This document shows positions 43,591 through 51,934 of a stretch of DNA of 64,000 nt, piece by piece; position 1 is the stretch's first letter, and the number at the start of each line of letters is the position of its first letter. The stretch is from Clostridia bacterium (GTDB lineage Bacteria > Bacillota > Clostridia > TANB77 > CAG-508): the NCBI GenBank assembly GCA_017625035.1, contig JAGALX010000043.1:1-64000 (forward strand), read 5' to 3'. The notes beneath the pieces are model-generated. The model made no database searches. It was not told the DNA's origin and saw only the letters and a program-made list of their open reading frames with translations. The position numbers and the translations under genes are program-made.

Positions 43591-46375
43591 TTTGTTCACC
43601 TCTTTCAGGATTTGGCTTTTCTTTTTGTTCTTCAATATTTTTCAAGCATTTACCAACCTGTGACACCGTAGTGCTCCCTTGTTCTGCAACATTTAATGCC
43701 ATAGATTGCAATTGCGACGTAGTTACTTGAGGTATTCTTTCAGTATTTTTTGGTCCAATCACTGATTTTTCTTGCGGATTAATACCATTTATTCCATATT
43801 GAGGAAGCTCTGATAAAATTTGTTGTATGGTTTCTTGAGGATAATCTTCTTTACAAATAGTTGATTTATTATTAAATGACTCATGCGTCTCATTGAAGAA
43901 TTCATCACCTCTTAAACAATATTCTACAGGTATATTATTTTTTAGCCTTCTACTATCCCATGTCAGATCAACATTATAGGGCTTTCCTTCAATCAAAACT
44001 TGATTCCAAGCATGGCCACCTGAACCATTTTGAGTATGTGCCATACCGCTTTTATATTCTGAATGTATACCTATATAAGAACATACTTGTTCTAGTGCGT
44101 GGGCATAACCAACGCAAACGCCTCGACCTTCCAATAAACAACCTTTTAACGATCTAGTAATTTTATCATTACCATCTATATATTCTGGTTCTCCTATACA
44201 ACCACTTTTATCATAATCTATATGCATACCTAAAGTTTTATATATTCTTAAAAATTGCTTTAATTCTGGTTCATTTTCCGGAATACTTTGTTTAATAGAG
44301 TCGAATGTCTGTAATAATTGAAGCATATCTTCTTTTTTATAGCCAGCGCCAAATTCCCTACGTCCGTGCTAATAAATCACCTTCTATGTAAAAGTTTTGG
44401 TTTCCTAATGCCTCGATTTTTTCTGGAGTTAATCCTTTGAAATTATGTATTTTTATATTTGGCAAAACATTTGCTATCTTTTGGATGTCTTTTTCATTTA
44501 TTTGTTCAAAATTTTCAACTTTAAACAATAACTTTTCAGGATTTATTATATCAAACATTCCAGATTGAACCATATCATCAAACATTTGAATACTATTAAT
44601 TTGTATATTAGATATGTTCCTCTTTAACAAATCATATACATTTATTTTTTCTTTTTTACATAGCCCTAAGCATTCTTTGATAGAATCTTCTGTTTCTTTA
44701 CTAATACTAATTTCTAATTTACAAAGTTTTTCATATGCAGGTGAATTATAAAAAGCTAAACAAGTTAAATTCATGCTCTTTTTTAATTCAATTAATGAAT
44801 CAGATAAATTCGCTGGAATAGGATTATTATTTAAATTAACATCATTTAACTTAGAAAATTTACTTAAAAAGTCTATGCTCGTAATTCCTGAATTAATCAA
44901 AGATAATTTTTCTAAAGAGTCTAATTGTGGTAAATTATGTGTATTTATATTATTAGCATTTTCAATACTTAGGTGGGATAACTTATCAAATAAGCTTAGA
45001 CTATCTAAGTCATCTAGTTTATTTCCTTCTTGATCTATTTTTAAATGCTTTAACTGTTGATTATTTACGATTACATCTAGAGACTCTATAGATTCTAACC
45101 TAAGAAATTTCAAATTAGGCATATTTGGTAATTTCTGTTCATTCCACATACATACATTGCTTATACCGAAGGCTTTCTAATTTTTCAAAGTTTTGTAAGA
45201 CATTTACATCATTTACATGTATCCCTGATAAATTTAAAGTTTTAAGATTTGTACAATTACTTAGTAAAGCTAAATCTAGATTTTTAGGTATTTTATAACA
45301 TGATTTACTTTTTATATTTATTTGATCCCAAAACGATATTTTTTCAAAATCTGGATAATCGTTAATTATTCTATCCATATCGATATCTGCATTATGCGTA
45401 ATACTAATTTCTTCTAGCCCATCAACATTTAATAATTCTTTTATACTTTCATCAAAATTACAATTACGTATTTCAACACTAGTAAATTTCGAATTTGTAC
45501 ACACAATATTTTCAATATTACATTTATCGAACTTTATAGTATGACCTTCCATATTTTCAAATGAAATTCCTCTAAAGTCGATATCCGTGTAATTTACAAA
45601 CCTTATATTAGATAACAACCTTAAATCTTTTGACGATAATATGCTATTTAATTCACTTCCATCAATTGATATGTATGAAATTGATTTCAAATCATCTATT
45701 GTAAATTCAGTTTTCTTTAATTTAGTTTCTATTAACATTTGAACTTCTTCATTATCAAATTTTATCATTGGCATTTACCCTATTTCTTCATAATTTTTTG
45801 AAAAACTTATATTTATGTTTTTAGTTTCAAATTGAGATAAAAATTCTTTTTTGTTATTTATAAAACTACCATCAAAATTGATTTTTTTTAATTTTGTAAG
45901 CTTTTCATAGTTTAGCTCATTATTTAAATCAACTTCATTAAGATATAAATTTTCTAAAGTATCAATATTTTGTATACTTCTAAAATTTATAATTTTAGTA
46001 TTTAATATTTTAAGTGTTTGTAATTTAAAATTTAATATATGATTGATATCTATATTTTTACAATCCCTTAACTGTAATATTTCTACATTTTTAAATACTT
46101 TACCTATATTTGTAAAATAACAATTACTTAATTCTAATATTTTTATTTTCATTTATAGTTTTATTTGCGTTGATTGTACAATTTACTAAAAATATTTTTT
46201 TTAGATTTTGTAAATTATTTAATAGTTCTATTAATTCATTACTAATATCAAAATTCTTTATTTTTATTTCTTCTAACTTAGGATATTGTTTTATTATGTT
46301 GATATCAATATCTGTTTTTCGTCCTATTATATTATAATTGTTAATTGTTAAAAACTTTTCTTCTTTTGTATTCAT
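43580..46375 (-). pseudogene. Leucine-rich-repeat protein with C-terminal transglutaminase-like domain, broken by frameshifts
   Basis: Five consecutive minus-strand segments read as one protein of about 930 residues. From 46375: an LRR start to 46124, an LRR continuing in a new frame to 45775, an in-frame TAA then more LRR to 45139, a shifted frame to 44358, and a shifted transglutaminase-like domain (44326-43580). The LRR part has units such as LKILNTKIINFRSIQNIDTL and LEKLSLINSGITSIDFLSKF. The last part carries RGVCVGYAHALEQ (Cys), GGHAWNQVLI (His) and YNVDLTWD (Asp), a complete triad. At least four lesions are present, two in A-rich runs. Either a decayed surface protein gene or accumulated indel errors in the assembly would explain it. 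Confidence 0.75.
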
Positions 46376-46552
46376 ATACAGCTCTCCTTTTAATTTTATA
46401 ATATCATATTGGACTATTTACTTCAATAAACTTTAAGCATATTTTATAAAATTTTTTATTGCTTTCGAATGAAAATTTCATTTTTTTTACTCACGCGTTT
46501 CTGAATTCACATTTTGCTAAAATTCATTTTTAACGCGTCCCCAAATTCACAA

Positions 46553-46593
46553 TTGTTCGCGCGCCAAATTTTGCAAAAATTTGTGTGCAATGA
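46553..46593 (+). repeat. Second copy of the 42-bp dispersed hairpin repeat
   Basis: TTGTTCGCGCGCCAAATTTT and the following GCAAAAATTTGTGTGCAATG match 10707-10747 with about two changes. GCGCGCC...TTTT can pair with AAAA...GTGTGC. An ACGCGT...ACGCGT inverted motif (46493-46540) precedes it. It lies between mnmA and the broken LRR gene. Confidence 0.5.
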
Positions 46594-46623
46594 GACTGAC
46601 TATTTTCATTCATTTATATATTT

Positions 46624-47697
46624 TTATATAATTTTTCCTCCACCTACAACAATATCACCAATATAAAATACTGCTGATTGCCCTGGAGTTATTGCTCTTT
46701 GTGGCTCTTCAAATGTTATTTTTATATTAGAGCCTTCTTGTATAATTTTTGCTTTTGCAGCTTTTGATGAGTACCTTGTTTTTACTTCTACTTCCATTTC
46801 TTGCTTTATTTCATCTACTAATAATAAATTTACATTTGTTACAAGAACTTCTTTTTTATAAAGTTCGTTTTCTTCTCCTACTATTACTTCATTTTTTGCT
46901 TTGTTAAATCCAATAACAAATAGTGGAACTTTGTATGATATTCCAAGTCCTTTTCTTTGGCCTATTGTGTAGTTGTATAGACCTGTGTGTTTTCCAAGTA
47001 TTTCACCTTTTGAATTTACTATGTTTCCTTGTTTTGGTTTTATATTTGAGTTATTTTCTAGGAATTTTTTGTAATTTCCATCTGGTATAAAACAAATATC
47101 TTCACTGTCTGGTTTACCTGCTACTTTTAAATCATTTGCTTTTGCTATTGCTCTTATTTCATCTTTATTTTCGAAGTCTGATAATGGAAATAGTATGTGT
47201 TCTATTAGGTGTTTTGGAATGTTCCATAATACATAACTTTGATCTTTTTTTCCTGCTTTAGATTTTTTTAGTACCCATCTTCCATATTGTTCATTGTATT
47301 CAGTTTTTGCATAATGGCCAGTTGCTATATAATTACAACCTAGCTCTTTTGCTTTTTCGTACATTATTCCAAATTTCATATATTTATTACATTCGATACA
47401 TGGATTTGGTGTTTTACAATTTGCATAACAATTTATAAAATCTTCTATTACATATTTTTTAAATTCATTTTTGTAGTCGAATATATAGTGCTTAATTCCT
47501 ATTGAATTACATATATTTTTTGCATCTATATATGTATTTTCATTACTATAATTATTATCTGTAAAAAGCTCTAGTGTAGTTCCAATTACTTCATAACCTT
47601 CATTTTTTAGTAATAAAGCTGATACTGAACTATCCACTCCCCCGCTCATTCCTAATAAAACTTTTTTATTTTTCATACAGGCTTTCATCCCTTCCAT
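46624..47697 (-). CDS. mnmA: tRNA-specific 2-thiouridylase MnmA
   Basis: A 357-residue enzyme that puts sulfur on U34 of Lys, Glu and Gln tRNAs. The PP-loop is LLGMSGGVDSSVSALLL near residue 15. The catalytic cysteines are in CETPNPCIECNKYMKFG-like NCKTPNPCIEC and SEDICFIPDG. The C-terminal barrel has RKGLGISYKVPLFVIG and PGQSAVFY. The start may be at the first ATG or seven codons later (MKNKKVLLG). It is upstream of no partner gene; a candidate antisense RNA promoter lies just beyond its 5' end on the other strand. Confidence 0.95.
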   Translation of the reverse strand: MEGMKACMKNKKVLLGMSGGVDSSVSALLLKNEGYEVIGTTLELFTDNNYSNENTYIDAKNICNSIGIKHYIFDYKNEFKKYVIEDFINCYANCKTPNPCIECNKYMKFGIMYEKAKELGCNYIATGHYAKTEYNEQYGRWVLKKSKAGKKDQSYVLWNIPKHLIEHILFPLSDFENKDEIRAIAKANDLKVAGKPDSEDICFIPDGNYKKFLENNSNIKPKQGNIVNSKGEILGKHTGLYNYTIGQRKGLGISYKVPLFVIGFNKAKNEVIVGEENELYKKEVLVTNVNLLLVDEIKQEMEVEVKTRYSSKAAKAKIIQEGSNIKITFEEPQRAITPGQSAVFYIGDIVVGGGKII

Positions 47698-47728
47698 TTT
47701 TCCGCTCTTAATCTTTCTAATTTATAAA

Positions 47729-47756
47729 TTGACAAATAACACACATATGTTATAAT
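47729..47756 (+). promoter_or_regulatory. Sigma-A promoter of the antisense RNA
   Basis: -35 TTGACA (47729-47734), a 16-base spacer and -10 TATAAT (47751-47756), both consensus. It points toward the hydrophobic peptide gene on the opposite strand and has no protein-coding frame downstream. Confidence 0.85.
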
Positions 47757-47762
47757 ATAAGT

Positions 47763-47860
47763 ATAGGAAACGAAATCTACACAGAAATGCGTGTTACCTA
47801 TATACTTATAGTAAAACACCACATTGCCTGGGAAAGCAAAATGTGGTGTTTTTTATTTTT
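47763..47860 (+). ncRNA. Candidate type I antitoxin RNA
   Basis: An approximately 98-nt non-coding RNA is predicted between the consensus promoter and a terminator. It would fold into a stem from TATAAGTATA..GG with CCTATATACTTATA. The terminator hairpin AAAACACCACATT...AATGTGGTGTTTT follows, with a strong T run (47850-47860). It is complementary to the 3' end and terminator of the small hydrophobic peptide mRNA, which converges on it. This is the layout of type I antitoxins such as RatA or SR4. Confidence 0.72.
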
Positions 47861-47957
47861 CCTTATTGGCTAATAATACAAATATTAAACTTAATAAGGT
47901 CATGCTTATAATAAAAAATATGTATATTAATGCAATTAAACAAAATACATAATTCAT
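47853..47957 (-). CDS. Small hydrophobic peptide, candidate type I toxin
   Basis: A 34-residue peptide: MNYVFCLIALIYIFFIISMT followed by LLSLIFVLLANKEK. One long membrane helix with a short Lys-containing C-terminus is typical of type I toxins (TxpA, BsrG, Fst-like). The ATG follows TTGGAGGTGATGTTT. The 5' leader contains TTCCTCGGGAA and ATCTCGAGAGAT, with CCTC able to pair to the GAGG of the ribosome binding site. It has its own promoter (48041-48069). Its 3' end overlaps the antisense RNA from the other strand. A longer frame (47863-48069) over this region has no ribosome binding site. Confidence 0.72.
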   Translation of the reverse strand: MNYVFCLIALIYIFFIISMTLLSLIFVLLANKEK

Positions 47958-48040
47958 AAACATCACCTCCAATCTCTCGAGATATTCCCGAGGAATTAAA
48001 GGCAACACACACATCTGCTTTTTCATTTCCTATGTTCTTT

Positions 48041-48069
48041 AGTATAATATATTTTTTCTGAAAACACAA
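48041..48069 (-). promoter_or_regulatory. Probable promoter of the hydrophobic peptide gene
   Basis: -35 TTGTGT (48064-48069), a 17-base spacer and -10 TATACT (48041-48046) on the minus strand. The -35 is off consensus, as usual for toxin genes that are weaker than their antitoxin RNA. Confidence 0.6.
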
Positions 48070-48174
48070 TATCTTTTTGCGAAAACTTATTCGCTTTTTA
48101 ATTGATAAATATATGCGTTAGGTGATTTTCAAAATTCCTTATGGTGTTTTATTATATTCAAAATCTTTAAAGTC

Positions 48175-48221
48175 TGTCCCAAATTCCCCAAAATGGGAAA
48201 TTAGAAACGTCCCCATTTCCC
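48175..48221 (+). repeat. Single arm of the REP-like repeat
   Basis: TGTCCCAAATTCCCCAAAAT and GGGAAATTAGAAACGTCCCC match the right arm of the inverted repeat at 26537-26584 with a few changes. It stands alone, with no second arm nearby, upstream of the ppaC promoter. Confidence 0.65.
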
Positions 48222-48247
48222 TCGTCAGAAAATATTATGTTAATTAT

Positions 48248-48276
48248 TGACTTTTTTTCCAAAATAATGTATAATT
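48248..48276 (+). promoter_or_regulatory. Sigma-A promoter of ppaC
   Basis: -35 TTGACT (48248-48253), a 17-base spacer and -10 TATAAT (48271-48276), 34 bases before the ppaC start codon. Confidence 0.8.
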
Positions 48277-48309
48277 AGTATTGTTATTATAAATAGAGGA
48301 GGAATTATA

Positions 48310-49236
48310 ATGGGTATAAATCAAACACTTATTTTTGGACATAAAAATCCAGATACAGATTCTATAATGTCATCAATGGTAATGGCTAATTTAGAAAATC
48401 AATTAGGAAATCAAGCAAAGGCAGTTCGTCTTGGAAATATAAATAAAGAAACTCAATATGTTTTTAATTATTTAGGAATAGAAACTCCTGAATTAATATC
48501 AGATATAGAAGATGGTCAAAGTGTAATATTAGTAGATCATAATGAATCAACACAAAGTGTTAATAATTTATCAAATGCTAATATTCAAAAAGTTGTAGAC
48601 CACCATACAATGAACTTTGTTGCACCATATCAATTATACTATAGAGCTGAACCAGTTGGATGTACATCTACTGTTTTATACAAAATGTATAAAGAATATG
48701 ATGTTGAAATAACAAAAAATATCGCAACAATGATGCTTAGTGCTATAATATCTGATACATTATTATTTAAATCACCTACTTGCACAAACGAAGATAAAAT
48801 AATTGCTGAAAAATTAGCAAAAATAGCAGAAGTTGATTTAGAAGTTTATGGTACAGATTTATTAAAAGCTGGTACAGACTTAAGTGATTATACACCTGAA
48901 CAAGTAATAAACATTGATAGTAAATTATTCGAAAAAGGTGGAAAAAAATTCAAAATAGCTCAAATTAATACAGCTGATTTAGATAGCGTATTTAAAAATA
49001 AAGTATATTTTGAAGCAGCTATAAATGATGAAATTCAAAAAGAAAACTTAGATTTATATGTTTTTGCTGCAACAGATATTTTAAATTCAAATTCAAAAAT
49101 TATTTCACTTGGAAATGATTCTGGAATAGTTGAAAAAGCTTATGGTGTTACATTAGATAACAATACAGCAATGCTTGAAAATGTAGTATCTAGAAAAAAA
49201 CAAATGTTACCAAAAATATTAGAAAGCTTAGACTAA
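48310..49236 (+). CDS. ppaC: Manganese-dependent inorganic pyrophosphatase
   Basis: A 308-residue family II pyrophosphatase of the DHH superfamily that hydrolyses PPi and keeps biosynthesis moving. Motifs are FGHKNPDTDSIMSS at the N-terminus, LVDHNEST, VVDHHTMNF (DHH), and the C-terminal SRKKQMLPKILESL with the R-K-K-Q substrate-binding group. No CBS or DRTGG regulatory domain is inserted. It has its own promoter, AGAGGAGGAA site and terminator; it is one of few plus-strand genes. Confidence 0.95.
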   Translation: MGINQTLIFGHKNPDTDSIMSSMVMANLENQLGNQAKAVRLGNINKETQYVFNYLGIETPELISDIEDGQSVILVDHNESTQSVNNLSNANIQKVVDHHTMNFVAPYQLYYRAEPVGCTSTVLYKMYKEYDVEITKNIATMMLSAIISDTLLFKSPTCTNEDKIIAEKLAKIAEVDLEVYGTDLLKAGTDLSDYTPEQVINIDSKLFEKGGKKFKIAQINTADLDSVFKNKVYFEAAINDEIQKENLDLYVFAATDILNSNSKIISLGNDSGIVEKAYGVTLDNNTAMLENVVSRKKQMLPKILESLD

Positions 49237-49290
49237 ATAATATGGGTATGTAATTAATTTATTAAAATTTTACCTTAATAAAAAAAATAG

Positions 49291-49327
49291 AGAACAAATT
49301 ACAACAAAAAAGTAATTTGTTCTTTAT
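49291..49327 (+). terminator. Terminator of ppaC
   Basis: AGAACAAATTAC pairs exactly with GTAATTTGTTCT around a 9-base A-rich loop, followed by TTATTTTTA. Confidence 0.8.
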
Positions 49328-49482
49328 TTTTATCTCAGTAAATCTAATTTCTTAAATTATTTTGTTTAATAAAATTATAATTGCACTATCTTCAAATTTA
49401 GAAAATAGTGCATATTTTTATTATTTATATTATGTAGATTGATTTATTTAGAATTTATGTAACATTTGTATAAAAATTAATT

Positions 49483-49917
49483 TTATTGGGAATTTTGACT
49501 AATATCATCTTTCATTTGAAAAATTGAATATGTAGTATCTTTTTGTGGTGTACTTCCATACTGACTATTAACTATATTTTTTGTTATTATTGCTGTTGAC
49601 ATTACTACTAATGCTGACACTCCAACAAATCCAACTATACTAGCACTAGCAATAAAACAAAATCTTATAAATTTAGCTAAAGCTATTGCTAATATTTTAA
49701 TAATTTTCAATATTCCAATTATAATTTTATGTCCTTTAATATTGCTAATTTCATTTTTTATTTCAATTAATGCTAATTCTTTTTTCTGTATAATAACGGG
49801 TAATAATAAACTTGGATCTTGCTTAATAATTGGTAATATATTTAATTCTTCATTTTTAATTATTTCTTGACTAGGTAAAACTTCTAAATAATTTTCTTTA
49901 ATAATATTATTTTCCAT
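49483..49917 (-). CDS. Hypothetical protein with a central hydrophobic region
   Basis: A 144-residue protein. The N-terminal 60 residues are polar and Glu/Lys/Ile-rich, then two hydrophobic stretches (IIIGILKIIKILAIALAKFI and FCFIASASIVGFVGVSALVV) are followed by a short polar C-terminal tail. It probably sits in the membrane. No family is recognised. GGGGGCGG upstream gives weak initiation support. It is isolated between the ppaC terminator and the deacetylase gene. Confidence 0.5.
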   Translation of the reverse strand: MENNIIKENYLEVLPSQEIIKNEELNILPIIKQDPSLLLPVIIQKKELALIEIKNEISNIKGHKIIIGILKIIKILAIALAKFIRFCFIASASIVGFVGVSALVVMSTAIITKNIVNSQYGSTPQKDTTYSIFQMKDDISQNSQ

Positions 49918-50094
49918 AATTACAAAACCGCCCCCATTATTTTTTACACTTAATTTAGCCTTTTAATTTCCCCCTTTAATTTTTCTTTTGTGAATTTATT
50001 TTTTATTGTTTTGTTATTTTTTAGTTTCGTTATACAAAAAAATACTCTATAAATTAATTATACCTCAAAAATCCCCAAAAATAAATAGATTTTT

Positions 50095-51669
50095 TTAATT
50101 TTGTATTTTTTGTGCCAACATTTCGGTATCAGTTGTTATTACATCAAACATATATCCATTTGATAACCCATAATCTATTATCTGTGGCAGGGCATCTAAT
50201 GTTTTGTTATTTCCAGTGAAATCATGCATCAATATTATATTATCTCTTCCTGGTTTAAGAGCTTTTGTAACATTATTATATACAGCTTCCTTTGTATTTA
50301 CATCTCCAGAATCACCTGATGCTATATTCCAATCATAATATTTAAAACCTTCACTTAAAACTTTTTGTGTAATTTGAGTCATTACATCTTCACAATATTT
50401 TTTACTTACAGTATTTGAACTCCCTCCTGGAAATCTTACTATTTTTGTTGTTATTCCTGTTGAATTATATATTTTTTGTTGCAGTTTTATTATATTTTCG
50501 TAGCAAGCATCAACTGAAGTATATATTTTTGAATAATCGTGAGAATAACCATGAATTCCTATTGCATTTCCTTCGTTTACTGTTCTTTTTACTAAATGTT
50601 CATTTTTATCATTGTAATTTAATATAAAAAATGTTGCATTAACGCCTTTTTCTTCTAATACATCTAATATTTTAGGAGTTATAGTACTGCTTGGTCCATC
50701 ATCAAAAGTTAAATAAATTACTCCTGTTACAGGTGTTTCACTTACAATAACTTTTCTTTGTTTTGTGGTTTTGTTTCCGCTGTAATCACTTGCTGTGTAT
50801 GTAATTGTATATGTACCATTTTTTGAAGTATCTACATTTTCGATAATTTGTATATTTTTTGATATGTCACCATCTTTATTATCTATTGCTTTAGCTCCTT
50901 GTTCATTGTATATGGACCCCTTAATTACACTAATTACTGAGTTTCCATTCAAAGTTATCTTTGGTGCAATATTATCTGTTATTTTCACATATCTTATAAT
51001 TTTAAAGTTATTTCCTGAAGAATCATTTACAGTATAGTGTTCTTCAAAATTATTTTCGTCTATGTCTACTTTTGTAACAACAACCTTATTTGTGATGTCT
51101 CCATCATAATTATCTGTAGCTTTATATCCTGGCTCTTGATATTCTGTTCCATATTCCAAGTTATAATGTGTATCTCCTATTAAACTAATTGATGGAGCTG
51201 TTGTATCTACAATATTAACATTTCTTGTATACATTTTATACTGATTTAAATATGGTACTTTATAAGTTATAGTATAATGTCCTATTTTTGATGTATCTAT
51301 GTTGTTTTCAATAATTATTTTATCACTTATATTTTTAAATTTAGTATAAACCTTTAATCCCTTATCATTATATGTTTCTCCATAGCTTATAGTTTCTACT
51401 TTTTTGCCATTAAAATTTACTACTGGTATTTCAGTAAAATATAAAATTAATGCTACTCCTATTACAATAAGTAGTAATACTATTCCTATAATTATAATTG
51501 GCTTTTTTAAGCTCTTTTTGGCTTTCAAATTTTTTTCTTTATTAAAATTTTGTCCTATATCATATTTTCCTAGATATTCTTTTTGTATATTTGGTTCTAT
51601 TTGATTTTGTTGTTTATATTCTTTTTTAATACCTTTATCTATTTTGTTTTTTTCCTCTATTTCAATCAT
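50095..51669 (-). CDS. Membrane-anchored polysaccharide deacetylase with Ig-like repeats
   Basis: A 524-residue protein. A charged cytoplasmic tail (about 52 residues) and a membrane helix (PIIIIGIVLLLIVIGVALIL) are followed by three DUF5011-type Ig-like repeats, each with a GxxYxExGxKAxDNxDGDI pattern. The C-terminal NodB domain has YLTFDDGPSS (catalytic Asp pair), GIHGYSHDYSKIY (metal His residues), FPGGSSN and ILMHDFTG. It probably removes acetyl groups from peptidoglycan or another cell-wall glycan. The start at 51669 is 8 bases after AGAGGTG. A 230-base region with an element remnant separates it from ftsH. Confidence 0.87.
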   Translation of the reverse strand: MIEIEEKNKIDKGIKKEYKQQNQIEPNIQKEYLGKYDIGQNFNKEKNLKAKKSLKKPIIIIGIVLLLIVIGVALILYFTEIPVVNFNGKKVETISYGETYNDKGLKVYTKFKNISDKIIIENNIDTSKIGHYTITYKVPYLNQYKMYTRNVNIVDTTAPSISLIGDTHYNLEYGTEYQEPGYKATDNYDGDITNKVVVTKVDIDENNFEEHYTVNDSSGNNFKIIRYVKITDNIAPKITLNGNSVISVIKGSIYNEQGAKAIDNKDGDISKNIQIIENVDTSKNGTYTITYTASDYSGNKTTKQRKVIVSETPVTGVIYLTFDDGPSSTITPKILDVLEEKGVNATFFILNYNDKNEHLVKRTVNEGNAIGIHGYSHDYSKIYTSVDACYENIIKLQQKIYNSTGITTKIVRFPGGSSNTVSKKYCEDVMTQITQKVLSEGFKYYDWNIASGDSGDVNTKEAVYNNVTKALKPGRDNIILMHDFTGNNKTLDALPQIIDYGLSNGYMFDVITTDTEMLAQKIQN

Positions 51670-51782
51670 TTGCATGCACCTCTTTTATTTTCAAATATTA
51701 TTTTACAACTTTTTATTTGCTTATACAATATTTTTCGACAAAAAACTTCGTTGCTGTAAATGCCCACCATTCCCCCTTGATT

Positions 51783-51812
51783 CTGCATCTTCCTCGGTAA
51801 CCTTCCTCATAT
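51783..51812 (+). repeat. Solitary right end of the palindromic core element
   Basis: TGCATCTTCCTCGGTAACCT at 51784-51803 matches the right boundary of copy B (GCATCTTTCTCGGTAACTT, 61496-61514) closely. The preceding bases ATGCCCACCATT also align to the copy B arm (ATGCCATCATCACCCATT). The left arm and core are absent. Confidence 0.5.
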
Positions 51813-51884
51813 TTGAAGAAAATATGGAAAAGAACAAAAGCAATTAAACTTTACTCTTATATGAACTTTACTATTATATAAACT

Positions 51885-51929
51885 AAAACGAAGTTTTTAT
51901 CTAAAAACCTTAGACAAAAACTTCGTTTT
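51885..51929. terminator. Terminator of ftsH
   Basis: AAAACGAAGTTTTT pairs exactly with AAAAACTTCGTTTT, six bases beyond the ftsH stop. Confidence 0.75.
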
Positions 51930-51934
51930 ATTAT

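Noticed and set aside
45775..45777. Stop-codon reassignment (TAA read through) as explanation for the LRR in-frame stop
   Set aside because: Numerous housekeeping genes in the window end normally at TAA, and the same gene has three frameshifts.
43580..46375. Five independent genes in the LRR/transglutaminase region
   Set aside because: Adjacent frames join at matching protein positions, the inner frames lack ribosome binding sites, and one boundary is an in-frame stop.
47863..48069. A 68-codon minus-strand frame over the hydrophobic peptide gene
   Set aside because: It has no ribosome binding site. The 34-codon frame has TTGGAGGTGATG and a typical toxin-like helix.
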